Part shown: positions 13,332 through 24,404 of the stretch, in pieces
Numbering within the stretch: position 1 is the stretch's first letter
Layout of the letters: each line of letters opens with the position of its first letter
Source: Verticillium longisporum
Taxonomy: Eukaryota; Ascomycota; Sordariomycetes; Glomerellales; Plectosphaerellaceae
Reading direction: 5' to 3'
NCBI GenBank assembly: GCA_019188255.1
Contig: JAETXT010000008.1
Coordinates: forward strand, 1,240,001-1,304,000
DNA length: 64,000 nucleotides
The notes under the pieces: generated by a model
The model's database searches: none
Told to the model about the DNA's origin: nothing
Seen by the model: the letters and a program-made list of their open reading frames with translations, nothing else
Translations under genes and position numbers: made by a program

Positions 13332-15573
13332 ATGGCTTCTCAGCCGAAGCCGCGAGTTCGTCGAACATCGCAAAACACACAGTACACGTATGTTGCTATT
13401 GGAACTCTGTCGGCAACGCTGTGACTGACTTGCCCTGCAGGTACAATCTGGCTAAACGTATACACGATGTCAAAACATACCCCGTTCTTTCTCCCCAAGG
13501 CGCCACTATTCTACTCTACGCACATGGCAACGGCATCACGATTGCGTGGCGCGGTGGCAGAAGATTTAAAGCCCCCCAAAAGGCGACACCTCCTGCCAGT
13601 AAGCCAAACGGCAACGCAGCCCCATTCGCCGACGTGGTCATGCTGGTTGATAGCGACGAAGAAGATGCACTACCGCCAAAGAAACAAACAGCGGCACCAT
13701 GCGTCGACAAGCCCGAATTCGGGGACGCCGTTGAAGACGAACCCTACCCGGACATCATACAAACGCTCGATCTATCCCTTGGAGCTCCTGCCCTCCAGAT
13801 CGCCGTGCTGCCCATCACACCCTGCACCGCAGAGGAAGCTGCTGGGGCTGGCGCCGAGACGCTTAAAGACACCATGGTGTTCGCAGTCTCCTGCTCTAAC
13901 GCCGACGTCTACGTCTTGTCCCTACCTCTGACGCCTCCTAGCCCCGAGAGCAAGGCGCGTCCCGAATTACGGTCGAGCTTGTTGTCAGCCACCGCCGGTT
14001 CTGGACAATGGGGAGACACTGTTGTAGTCTTGACCGGACAGACCAAACACAGCCATGGCATTGCGTTATCTCTCGCCAAACCGCCCAAGGGTTCTAGCAC
14101 GAGCGATCGGATACGCGAGCAGGCCGGAGCTTCACTGGCCGCGCCCAGGAGCCGTCTCGTCGTGGCTTCACACAACAAGGAAGCCTCTGGTGTGCTACGG
14201 CTGTGGGACGTGCCGCTGGATATCAAGGCTGAAGGCGGGGACAAGAGCCGCGTCAGGCCGTTCCAGACTGAATATCTCCCAAACTCCCTGACCGGCATCT
14301 CTTTCAACCCCACAAATACATCGCAGCTGCTGGTCGTTGCGGGTTCCCAAGCAGCTCGAATCTACGACTATGCTGCGGCCTCCCTGCCACCGGATGATCA
14401 ATCCATCGGTCCATTCCCAACCAAAGGATCATGGCTTCTATCCCTGTATCAGCCCTTTGCCCGACCCACGGCCACACGAAAACCGATTCTCGATGCAGCC
14501 TGGATATCGCACGGCCGCGCAGTTTTCGCTCTCCTGGCCGATGGCTCCTGGGGCATCTGGGATATTGAGGGCGCCAGCCCCCTGGGCTCAACACTCCTGG
14601 GCAAGCAGAGCTCGGGCATCCAAGGTGCGGCGCTGACTGCCTTTAGCGTATCTGGGCAGATCGAGGGCACGAGTCCGCTTCGCAACGCGGTCAACGGCGC
14701 CAGGTCCAGTGGCGATTTCGTCCCATTGACACCACATAGCCGGCGCGACGCCGCCGCGTCACTCAATGCCATCACAACCCCGGAAAAGCTTGCCAGTATC
14801 AAGGGCGGCGTGACGGTGACACCACTGCCGACTAGAGGCTCGCAGTCGGGTGACGAGAGCGTCGTGGTCTGGATCGGAGGACACGACAACGTCTCCGTCA
14901 TCCCTGCCGTTTCTCGATTCTGGGACGCGCAGCTGCGAAGGAGTTCCGGTGGAGGAGTGAACCTGTTCAGCGGCACCACACCTACGCGGATGGTCCGACT
15001 ACAAGACCTGGCGACTGGACTTCTAGGCGAGCGCTGCTGCGGCGTGAGTGCTGCCGTCGACTTTGAGAAGCTGCATGAAAACGACGGTGGTCTGCGGATC
15101 GAGGTGCTCATCCAGGGCGAGAGCCGTCTGGTCATCGTTCGAGAGTCTGAGGAGGGTGTGGGCACCAAGGTTGGCGGCATCGTCTCAACGAGTCGACGCC
15201 TCTTTGGCGACAGGGCCAAGGCGGAGCCCGCGGACGCTATCATCGTACACCCGCGGCCGAACCAGAGTCGCAATGTGTCATTCAGCCTCAACATTGGCAA
15301 GAAAAGGAGTATACGTGGACCGCCCCCAACGTGCGGGAGGGCAGTGCCGCCTTTGAGGACGAGCCGACCCACGATTTTACGCTACCCATGGGTCGACCAA
15401 GGTCTGGCTTCGGATTCAAGCTCGACGCCGCGGCTGACGTGGAAGAGGACGTGGAACGCGATGTCGAGGCTGAGATGCTGGATATTATGGAGATTGACCG
15501 TGCTCTCGACAGCCTAGACGACGACCGGGGCAGCGGGCGGAAGAAGGTCTTCTTCGAAGACCAATTCACTTGA
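13332..15573 (+). CDS. WD40-like beta-propeller protein, function unassigned, with an apparent one-base frameshift
   Basis: Exon 1 is 13332-13387 and exon 2 starts at 13441 after a 53-bp intron (GTATGT donor, GTGACTGAC branch, TGCAG acceptor). The N-terminus becomes MASQPKPRVRRTSQ followed by YNLAKRIHDVKTYPVLSP. Blade-like motifs are visible (GVLRLWDVPLD, GSWGIWDIEG), along with an acidic insert (DSDEEDA). The C-terminal part continues in another frame from about 15305 (TWTAPNVREGSAAFEDEP) and ends in an acidic helix and KKVFFEDQFT. One missing A in the AAAA run at 15302-15305 explains the switch, and the corrected length is an exact 730 codons. The architecture could suit a nucleoporin or other scaffold, but I do not recognise the family. 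The divergent neighbour is the MYND gene. Confidence 0.75.
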
Positions 15574-16324
15574 AGCGTGGATTCGGCACGTTACCACGAC
15601 GAGGAGCAAGTTGAGCTGACAAGGTAGATGACATGACAAAATCCAATGTACGATACCCACGGGCGGACGGGCCGCGCCTCAGCAACTTTATGACACCAAG
15701 TGACAACCCCAACTCCCATGTACACGACTTTCGAGTCATCCGCACGGCTTGGTGGAGCACAAGGAGAGATTCATCCTTGACCCAGCTCTGTATTCCGAGC
15801 GGTATATCAAAACAGCTTGACCAACCCTGCAGTCGTGACCGCGAGGTGTGGACTGGAGGGGACGTCTCGCTCATGCCGACGTCTCCTGAACGAGGGGAGC
15901 CTCACGGGGCTCTCTTTGTCTTTTCAGGCAGGGAAGTTTTACGGGTGGGGGCAAAGGGGGGTTTGGGGCTACGGCCGCAGATTTGACCATTTGCTCTCCC
16001 GGCGCGTATTGGAGCCCTGGCATCTGCTTCTGTTCGAGGGGCGGGGGGTTCGGGCCGCGCGGGGAGGTGGAACGTCGGTACATTTCGCTGTGACGATTCC
16101 TGCATCGTGATGGACTATCCATGTGTGCCGTGCGCAGCAAGCATTAAAACTCAGAAGCCACAGTCATGGTGTAATGTATGTCATTGAAGTGGAAACGCCC
16201 CCTGTCATGCAATCATGCAGCTGTAGTACTGTACAGGTTTACAAGTGTGTGGCTCCTGCCATCCACCTTCCCGCCCACATGATGAGCGAACCTTGCCGTC
16301 AAACAATCCATCATGACGGCCCGT
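15574..16324. other. convergent intergenic region
   Basis: About 750 bases separate the 3' ends of the WD40-like gene (+) and the LEA-like gene (-). It should contain both 3' UTRs. I see no further gene. Confidence 0.55.
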
Positions 16325-16771
16325 TTACAGGTTCTTCTTGACTTGCTCGGCGGTGCCCTGCGCCTTGCCGGCGGCCTCGTGCGCGGCGCCCTTGGCCTGG
16401 CCCTTGAGCTCCTCGGCCTTGCCCTTGGCCTCGCCGCGCAGTTCGGCGGCCGACTTGGACGAGACGTCGTCGGCGGTGGCCTTAACTTTTTGCGCCACGT
16501 TGGCTAGCGGTCTGCTGTCAGCACCCGAATCATGAGAGTTGAGGCAGATGGAGATGCTGGGGGAAAAAAACGTACATCCGGCGTTGATGCCATCGACAAT
16601 CTTGTCGCTGACGGCGCGGTCGACCGTCTTGATGCTGTCCTTGACCGTCTCGGTTGCCGACTTGGAGGCGAAGGAGGTTGTGGTGAAGGCGCGCGGCGCG
16701 GCGAGGGTCGTGGCGCGGGTGATGGGCAGGGCGGCGGTGCGGCGGGTGATGGTCTCGATGAGGAACGACAT
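16325..16771 (-). CDS. LEA-like Ala/Lys-rich protein, probably mitochondrial
   Basis: Two exons (16771-16576 and 16503-16325) are separated by a 72-bp intron with a GTACGT donor, GCTGAC branch and GCTAG acceptor; they give 124 residues. The N-terminus (MSFLIETITRRTAALPITRA...) is rich in Arg, Ser and Thr and poor in acid, as in mitochondrial presequences. The rest is Ala/Lys/Glu-rich with loose 11-residue periodicity (ELRGEAKGKAEELKGQAKGA, then HEAAGKAQGTAEQVKKNL), the pattern of LEA-type amphipathic helices. Such proteins protect membranes and proteins under desiccation or stress. There is no catalytic motif. Assignment rests on composition and periodicity only. Confidence 0.85.
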   Translation of the reverse strand: MSFLIETITRRTAALPITRATTLAAPRAFTTTSFASKSATETVKDSIKTVDRAVSDKIVDGINAGCTFFSPSISICLNSHDSGADSRPLANVAQKVKATADDVSSKSAAELRGEAKGKAEELKGQAKGAAHEAAGKAQGTAEQVKKNL

Positions 16772-17814
16772 GGTGATGGTGGTTGTGGTTGTGTAGTGGT
16801 GTGTTGTACGTGGTAGTGTGAGCTGGTGCTGTAGAAATGGAAGGGTGTGGTAGTTGATTTGGGATGCGACGAGGAATTAAAAGCGTCTCTGTTTTCTGAC
16901 GAGGCTGCGAATGAGGAGAGGAGGGAAAGGCACGTTTCAGTGGCGAAGCAGATGGCGCTGTAAATAGGTGTTGGGATGGGATGAAGCTCGAGTGATGTCA
17001 TCTGGATTCGTCGTTTGCCTGTGCTTTTTGGGGCGGGTGCAGTGCACAGAGACAGAGAGGGGGAGGGACCGAGCTTCAGTGCCGAGCACAGGAGGCACGT
17101 ACCTGCGCTCCCCCATTCCTCTTTCGCTGGCCTACTCTACCTCCTCTGATGACGTTTGCGGCTGCCGACGGGCCAGATCCTCCGACCACTCAGGGATGGT
17201 GGAAGTCTCGCCAGAGTTCGAGACCTCGTTGGGGCGCGCCGGCCGGACAACAGCCGGGGCGGTGGCCAGCCGCTCGGTGATCGATCATCGGTGATGATGA
17301 CTGGTGTGGGCTGGGGCCCTCGATGCAGGAATGACGACATGTGATCTCGTGGCTGGCACAACCGTCTATCCTTTTCTGGGGCGGACTCAAAAAACGTGAA
17401 GAAAGGTATGGGTTGGGCTTTTGGCATCCTCGATTGCCTGTTTTGGCGATTTCCCGGGGGATAGGCCTTGCGGTGGTTTCAATTCGACATCGGACGTTTG
17501 GCTCAGGCATCTGTGTGACGGGTATATTTAGCTGTTCATGAGGCATGAAACAGTGAGGATGTACCTACAACCTGCTGCTCGTCCTTCTTGAGACCATCCG
17601 GTAACGTCGAATGGCCTGGAACCTGCTGCAGGTCTTTTGTGTCTGCTCCAATCCCTGAAGCAACAACTGATTTATTTCGTATGCAGTGTGGCCATTGAAG
17701 TCATCGTGCAAACACAGCTCACATGCTCATGTTGTATCATCGTGGCAGCTAGACTACCCAAATCTGGCCATTGACGGCCCTATGTACAACTCCTCATCCC
17801 TCATCAGTCTGAGT
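16772..17814. other. intergenic region
   Basis: About 1 kb holds the promoter of the LEA-like gene and the 3' region of the enoyl-CoA hydratase gene. No supported gene or RNA. Confidence 0.55.
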
Positions 17815-18934
17815 TTACCGCCCCTGGAACACGGGCTTCCTCTTCTCCTGGAACGCCTTGAGTGCTTCGTTCCTGTCATCCGTCGCGACAACCCGCTCAT
17901 ACATCTTGTTCTCGACCTCCTCGCGCGCCCAGCCAACAGCCTGCAGCGCCGCCCGCACAGCAATGGGCCCGCCCTCGCAGATCTCTGTCGCGACGCGCAC
18001 AGCCTCGCTGAGGACGCCGCGCCGCGCCGTCTCGAGCATGAGCTTCTGCTTAGCGCCGTCGGCGGGCTTCTCGCCCTCCCTGTGGCCCGGCACGTCCTTG
18101 TCCTCGGGGAAGGGGATCTCGACGAGGCGGTCGGCGATGCCGAGGAAGTAGGCCTCGGGGGCCGACACGCGGCGGCCCGTGAGGATGAGGTCGCGGGCGC
18201 GCGAGAGGCCGATGAGGGCCGGCAGGCGGTGCGTGCCGCCGGCGCCGGGCAGGATGGCGAGGCGCGTCTCGGGCAGGCCGACGATGGCGTTGGACGAGAG
18301 GACGCGCATGCTCGTCGACAGGGCGAGCTCGAGGCCGCCGCCGAGCGCGACGGAGGAAATGGCGGAGATGGTGGGCACGGGGAGCGTCGAGAGGGAGGTG
18401 AATGTCGCGCGGAGGTTTGTGAGGAACTCGTTGGTCCTGTCAAGATGCTGTCAGCTAAGGGGGGTTTCTCAGTGCATGCAGCACGCCAGCCGTCGTCTGG
18501 CCGAGGCATGCTGACGCAACATGTAGGTGATCTCACTCCTCTTGAGTGAAGCCTCTTCGCTCCTTCAGGTCGGCGCCGGCACAGAAGCTCGTGTCGACGG
18601 CACTGGCGAGGATGACGGCGCGCGTGGGACCCTTGGCATCGACGCCGGCGGCGCCGCCAAAGACCTTGCGCGGGGGCAGCTCGTTGCCGCCCTCGTCGTA
18701 CTGGGCGTGGACATCATCAATCTCGGCGCGCAGCTGGGCGAGCAGAGCCTTGGAGATGGCGTTGCGAGCCGAGGGACGGTTGAGCTCGAGCACGAGAATG
18801 TGGCCAGAGCCGGGGGCCGGCAGGTGTGTGACGGTTATGAGCGGCGCCGCCGAATCGGCAGCTGTGGCGGTCGAGTAGAAGCGCGCCGCCTGGACGGTGC
18901 GCAGGGAGACGCGGAGAGAGAGTCGAGGAGGCAT
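17815..18934 (-). CDS. mitochondrial enoyl-CoA hydratase/isomerase family protein (AUH-like)
   Basis: Exons 18934-18537 and 18436-17815 join across a 100-bp intron (GTGAGA donor, TTGACAG acceptor) to exactly 340 codons (339 residues). The first 20-25 residues (MPPRLSLRVSLRTVQAARFY) look like a mitochondrial presequence. The crotonase core shows LELNRPSARNAIS, the oxyanion-hole segment SFCAGADLKERRGF, the second oxyanion glycines in VALGGGLELAL (Glu169) and GLPETRLAILPGAGGTHRLP with the catalytic Glu189. Both acid positions are present, so hydratase activity is expected. The AUH-type sequence suggests 3-methylglutaconyl-CoA hydratase (leucine breakdown), but a general enoyl-CoA hydratase cannot be excluded. 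Confidence 0.93.
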
Positions 18935-19426
18935 TTTCGAGTGTGTGAAGAAGGGTTGGCAGGATCAATGGACGGCGGGAAGAGGCAACGTCTGAGCTGC
19001 GAGAACGAATCTTGGGAAATGGGAACAGAGCGTGCTGATGACGTTCAGCGCCCTCGGTTTTCAGCGGGTACTAGTGGGGTCGCGGCTTTGGCTGTTGCTG
19101 CCGATTCACCGAGGTCGAACAGGTCTCGGTGACTCTCGGTGGAAGATCTCGGTGAGGATGGCGGACACAACCCAGAGCTGCTGCATGCAGGTTTGCGGGT
19201 TTGCGATGCGGGGGCTGTGACGCAGGTCGAAAGCCTCTCAAGGCCTCCGCCTCCAGGTGTTCGTAGAGGTTAGTGCCATCCAGATGCCATTCTGCCCCTA
19301 AACATCTGGATTGCACAGACAGTACAAGCCCAACCTCACGTCAGTTGCACGCTCTTCACGTCTCTCAATCCCACACTCGCGTGCCGGCGACTAACACCAA
19401 TGCAGGAATATCGGAACACGGTAGCA
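18935..19426. other. divergent promoter region
   Basis: About 490 bases lie between the start codons of the hydratase (-) and ankyrin (+) genes. I see no other feature. The upstream ATG at 19400, in frame with the ankyrin gene, is a possible alternative start. Confidence 0.55.
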
Positions 19427-20004
19427 ATGACTGATCCCTCCGCCACAACCCTTCCACCCGAGGCTATAGAGCTTGCCGGCCGTATGTACGATGCCGCTCG
19501 CTCCGGCGACGCCACCGTGTTCGCGCAGGCCCTCCCTGCCGGCCTGCCCGTCAACATGACCAACGAAAAGGGAGACAGCTTGGTAGGAAGAACCATCATT
19601 CCATTTAACCCCCCTTTTTCGAAGGCCCCCTAAGCATTGCATCGGTCGTTGACGCGTGAGAACTACCGAACAGCTCATGCTCGCCGCGTACTACGGCCAC
19701 GCCGAGCTCGTCAAGCTGTTCCTGCAGCATGGCGCCGACCCAAATCGGCTGAACGACAAGGGGCAGAGTCCCCTTGCTGGCGCCGTGTTCAAGATGGAAG
19801 ATGCCGTGATCGAGGTAGGACTCATTTGTCTTCCCCGGGCGCTCTCGCTGACTGATTGAACAGGCTCTCCTCGAGGGAGGGGCGGACCCCGAGTTGGGCA
19901 ACCCAAACGCGCTGCAGTGTGCCTCCATGTTCAAGCAGGACGAGAAGTGGAAGGCCAAGTTCGAGGCTGCGCCCGGGAAGGGGAAAGCTGCAGGCAAGCT
20001 GTAA
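19427..20004 (+). CDS. small ankyrin-repeat protein
   Basis: Three exons (19427-19582, 19674-19814, 19864-20004), all joining in phase 0, give 145 residues. After MTDPSATTLPPEAIELAGRM there are about three ankyrin repeats: DAARSGDATVFAQALPAG, then LMLAAYYGHAELVKLFLQHG with ADPNRLNDKGQSPLAGAV, then ALLEGGADPELGNPNALQCA. The tail is Lys/Ala-rich. Splice sites are GTAGGA..CAG in both introns. Similar short ankyrin proteins are widespread in fungi and in bacteria; the partner is unknown. The start could lie at 19400 (nine residues longer); I chose 19427 because the protein then begins with the Ala/Pro-rich segment leading straight into repeat 1. Confidence 0.88.
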
Positions 20005-20928
20005 GCCCTTTCTGTCGCTGCAAGTGTCGCTGCAACAGTGACAAAGGGATTGTCGTAAGGAATAATAATTTGGAAGTCATTCAGACGCTCGTGCTGATGG
20101 CCTTCCTATCCTATCTATCTCGCCATCACTGGCGTGACGTTGTGCCTGGGCCGTCAAACGTGGGTCGATGCTTCCTCATCTCGGTGTCCAAACCAGTACG
20201 AGGCTTCACTGATGGAGAGACCCAGGCACGGCTTCCATGCCACTCTGTTGGGTGCAGTACCAGCGCGAGTGAACGAACCAAGCTAAGAAGATGCTGTGCG
20301 TCAACCCCAAGAAGGATCCAATGAGCCATGGTCATCCATCGGAGAAGTTTATGGTTCCTGAAGCGAGGGTGCGAATTCCTCCGCCTCGTACTCACCAAAG
20401 CTGTCACGACATCCTGCATCAGGTCCATCAGACGGGTGCTACCTCCGACTCAGCGGAGAAAGGAATAGCAAATCACGGAAAGAATGATCAGCTGATAGAG
20501 ACATGCCTTCCACCAAACGCCTTAATGAACCAAACGCCCATTTTCGCACCACGAGCACCGTTCACTGACAGGGCATTTCTCCTTTACAATCAACACCTTG
20601 ACGACAACCATCTTGGCCATACTACGCATTCGACATCGCCTTCAAACTTTGATAAAAAAATCTCATGGATCCAGAGCCTCTCCAGAAAGCTACACAAGGG
20701 ACATCCAGTGGTAAAAGTCTTCTTATTGGAAAGCCCTTGTGGCCAGCGAGTGGCGCGGTAACGAGCAGACGCGTGACTTGTTTACGGAGTCAGCTGACAC
20801 AGCCGACGAGAGAACCAAATCAGGTAGGGATAATTTGTGGTGTTAGTGGCTGAAGGAAGCCTTGGTTTCCATCCCAAGCCAGAGGCCAATCGAAGCCTTT
20901 GTCGATACCGTTCTCGCCTCCCCTGAGT
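20005..20928. other. intergenic region
   Basis: No domain-bearing frame. An uninterrupted frame of about 156 codons at 20291-20761 has no recognisable feature and I do not call it. Confidence 0.5.
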
Positions 20929-21318
20929 ATGAGCAACCACCGCCAATATTCAGGTCAAGTCGATGCTGATCTCAGCCATAATGACAGCCAAGGCGAGACC
21001 TCACAAAATACCACCGAAGGCAATAGCGATGTGCTCGGCAAGCTTTCTCCAATGTCCAAACGTCACTCGTAAGCACACACGCACATTTTGAGGTGATCTT
21101 CCGCGGGTGTCATTCTCCACAGTCTCGTGGGTGATATTCAGGCCTTCGTCAAGAACTCTAGTCAGATGGATAGATTGGTAAAACCCAAGAGAGGGTCTTT
21201 TAGAGACTGTACCACTGGTAGAGTTTCCACTGTACGGCCATCGCTACACCGATCTGGTGATACCCATAGTGGTCCTGAACCATGTTTACAACCAGCTTCT
21301 CTGCTCCCAGGACTATAA
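20929..21318 (+). CDS. hypothetical small protein, two exons (tentative)
   Basis: An ATG at 20929 opens a Ser/Gln/Asn-rich frame that reaches a GTAAGC donor at 21069. A CTCCACAG acceptor ends at 21122 and the frame continues to a stop at 21318, for 111 residues in total. The product is polar (MSNHRQYSGQVDADLSHNDS at the start), with no signal peptide, membrane segment or known domain. No good branch-point sequence is visible in the 54-bp intron. The stop codon overlaps the TATA box proposed for the next gene. This may be a real small gene or a chance pairing of two frames. Confidence 0.32.
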
Positions 21319-21320
21319 AG
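21311..21320 (+). promoter_or_regulatory. TATA-like promoter element of the following gene
   Basis: GACTATAAAGAG is centred here, about 95 bases before the ATG at 21414. It is followed by a C/T-rich tract (21325-21400) of the kind that surrounds fungal transcription starts. Confidence 0.5.
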
Positions 21321-21413
21321 AGCACTCTCGCCCCTCACCATTCCTCCAATTCTCCTATCGACTCTCATCTCTCATCAAAATTGCTCCATTGACAGATTTA
21401 CCACACTCTCTCA

Positions 21414-22559
21414 ATGCCAGACAGTTCTTCTGACCGCAGCAAAACAATGTTGTCTCCTGACAGGTACCGCCCAATTCCCGACAGCACAGGCGGTGAAGAC
21501 CGTCAACGACCTGGCCACTGCTCTTGCCTTGGATCATCACATGCCGGCAACTCCTGCTTCACCGACGATTTCTCCTCGGGTGGACATGATCATGCCCGCA
21601 TCATGGCCGAGGACACAACCTTCTTTCGCCGCAACATTGGCTTCAACGAAGCTCCGCATCGCCCTTCATATGTGCCGCCACTCATCTCGCCCCTTCGGCC
21701 AGTGCCAACTCCAGTGAACATCAGTGGCATGTTTGACAGGCCGCTAGGAACACCAACTACGGCTGAGATCAACCAGATATCGCCTTTCGGATATCGACCT
21801 GGGCTATATCAGCAACGCCAGGATCTGAATGACCTCTATCGCGGTTGGGAGGCCCCTCAGGCCTTCACTACATTAACTGCTTCTCGCGGTCATTTGTCGT
21901 CCCAAAGCGCAACGCCCGTAGCACAGAGCAGCACGGAGATTCGAGATCGTACGGAGACCGGGCGCAATAGCGGCGCACGCGGCATTGCTCGTGGTTCCAG
22001 CCATGAGCCAGCTGTTCCTTCACATATTGCAGCCCCTCGCAGTGTTCTTGGTGCCGCGCCTGCACTTGCCACCGCCGCGGCGAGGTTATATCAGCCTCCA
22101 GCCCACAGGAATGCCCGCCATCTGGGTACGGACCCTTTCACCTTTGGGGGCCCTCGCTTGGTCCATACTGTGGCTCCACCATCGCGTCTGTCCACGGCAA
22201 GCCGCTCTGAGTATAATGTGCCACGCCTGGCAGAACCACCCAGCGCTGCTGTCCCACCCGCACCGCTGATCTCATCACGCGACGGAAAACGCAAGCGCGA
22301 GGACAGGGAGGCACAGGAGCAGCAGCTGTTGAAGCGCGCCCGCCACGATGCCGACGAGAGAATCGGCGATGTTCACTTCATCCGCGGTCCGCCGTCCGAG
22401 GCTTTCTACTACGACGGTGTCGAGCACACGGAGGTGACGATTCAGTATTCGATCTCGGTGCCCACGGCGTCGATTGAGCCGAACGGCCGGTTTGGTGACA
22501 TCAATTGGCTCAGCGCTGGCAGTGAGACGGACAGCGATGTTGACGATGAATATAGATAG
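21414..22559 (+). CDS. uncharacterised Ser/Pro-rich protein, probably nuclear
   Basis: A single exon encodes 381 residues. I do not recognise a family. The N-terminal two thirds are rich in Ser, Pro, Arg and Ala and probably disordered. A basic cluster (GKRKREDREAQEQQLLKRAR, about 290-315) is a good bipartite nuclear-localisation candidate and may form a short helix. A more ordered segment follows (VHFIRGPPSEAFYYDGVEHT, then EVTIQYSISVPTASIE). The end is acidic (SETDSDVDDEYR). A TATA-like box and C/T tract lie upstream. There are several in-frame ATGs, so the exact start is uncertain. Confidence 0.7.
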   Translation: MPDSSSDRSKTMLSPDRYRPIPDSTGGEDRQRPGHCSCLGSSHAGNSCFTDDFSSGGHDHARIMAEDTTFFRRNIGFNEAPHRPSYVPPLISPLRPVPTPVNISGMFDRPLGTPTTAEINQISPFGYRPGLYQQRQDLNDLYRGWEAPQAFTTLTASRGHLSSQSATPVAQSSTEIRDRTETGRNSGARGIARGSSHEPAVPSHIAAPRSVLGAAPALATAAARLYQPPAHRNARHLGTDPFTFGGPRLVHTVAPPSRLSTASRSEYNVPRLAEPPSAAVPPAPLISSRDGKRKREDREAQEQQLLKRARHDADERIGDVHFIRGPPSEAFYYDGVEHTEVTIQYSISVPTASIEPNGRFGDINWLSAGSETDSDVDDEYR

Positions 22560-24404
22560 TCGGGACGAGGAAGGTGGGATATGATTTGAAGCATGTCGTC
22601 GGACTAGAGCTGGTGGCTGACGTGTGAGACACGATTGAGAATGACTGGCGAGCGAGTACAATAGCCGATGGGTTTGCCTGCATGGAAGGCGAGAGAATGA
22701 CGGTGGCAAGGAGCCATGAGCGTTCAGATTTGACGCGACAAGTACGGTTACGAGAAGACTCAAGGTCTGCTGAACAGTTTGCTTGACTTGCTCTGTTAAT
22801 TTGGAAGGTTGGTTTTCTGAGGAACTCCTCATAGCACACAGATAGACAGCAATGAGAACCATTCAGTGACAACTCTTTGCCTTGTCGTTGTCTTAAGCTT
22901 AAGTTGCCGCGCGTCCGTTGTTGGCGCGTCGTAGGACACGAGATCGATCAGCTACTCTGCCGGGCGCGTGGTCACACTGAGACGGGCCGGGGGCTTGTTT
23001 CGCGACAATGCCTCTCTGGTTCAGCCTTGGGCCTAGCAGATCGGATTAAACACAACACACCACCCTTATTCGAGCCACGTATGACCACATCAATTGTGCT
23101 TGGTGTGACAGTCGATGAACCGTCGAGAGCCACAGAGGCCCAACAGCCACCTGGGCCTGGGGCGAAGAGGCTGTGCTGTTCTGAGCCACCCGACCCAGCA
23201 GGCCTCGACCCTGAAACCACACCACAGGCACCGCCAATTGCTTCCTAACACCTACCAACCAGTTGGCATCCTGCGACCAACTCCATCTGGCCCCCCAACA
23301 ACACAAATACCCGCGACAAGGGTTCCTCAGGTCGCTTACCAAAAACCCTGGCGCCTGATTGATCGTTGGCCAACTCTGCGATACGCGTACCCGTCTATGT
23401 GTCGCCTCGAGATGCTCCTGCAGCCAGTCATCTTGGCTGAAGAGATTGCCAGACGCAGGCTGACTTGGTCAATAGCTTGAATCAAAGAGGCATGTCCCCG
23501 TTAGCAGCAGCAGGATTCATTCGAGACAGAGCAGGAAATATCCTTAAAATGAAGGCGTCTTGGGCTCGTTTGATCTCGGCTTGGCACAGACACGCCAAGT
23601 GCATCCGTAGCACCCGAGCACAGCAAAAGGCAACACCCAAAGACGCGACAATGTCGGCGAGAAAGATCCGCCAGGACAACAAAAACAACTTGCTCGACAG
23701 CATGCTGGGCCCATCTTCATCTCGTCAGGCTCCACCCACTGTCTGCTGTCGTGCCCCCGCCCCAACAGTCAACCCGCGCTTCGATAAGGCTGAGCACCCC
23801 CTGGCGGCCCCATGGCCACTCCACCCCTACGGCGGACCTTTCCCCGTAAGGGGCTGCTCCAAACGAGAAGGGCCCCTCCATCAACCAGAGATCGACCAAG
23901 GCGACTGGCCCCCAACCGCCAGGATCATCGCCAAGACGACCTCTTCTCGCCAGGGTTGTCCGCACGTTAACCGCCCGCACTGCTGCCCTGGTTCGCCAAA
24001 GTCCCTCGCTTGCTATTGTGCAAAGGATCGTAGGTTGCATCGGATGTGTGTCGGCGAGGCCACTTCTGCTGCACGCTGTCGTAATGAAGCATGGGGTGAG
24101 GGTCCAAGAGGGACCATGAAGATGGACATGCCCAGTGGAACGGTGTGCTGCTTACCTTGCAGGGTCGGCACAATGCTGATCGGACGTCTGGCTCGGGCCT
24201 CCTGTCTTTCCATCCTGCTTTTCTCGGGACCGAGGCGGCCCTCTTGTCATACACGGCGTTTCATCGTCTCAAGTCTTCATCTCTGGTACAGGAGCTTGAC
24301 GCCTGGTACACAACAAATAGACAACCAAGCCACAGCAACGCGCATGTTGCGCCTTTCCATACGACAGACCGATTCCTTGCGGGCTTTGATCCGTACAAAT
24401 CAGC
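22560..24404. other. intergenic region
   Basis: About 1.85 kb without a supported gene. One uninterrupted frame of 318 codons (23465-24421) crosses it but has irregular composition, no domain and overlaps the start of the kelch gene, so it is not called. Confidence 0.5.
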
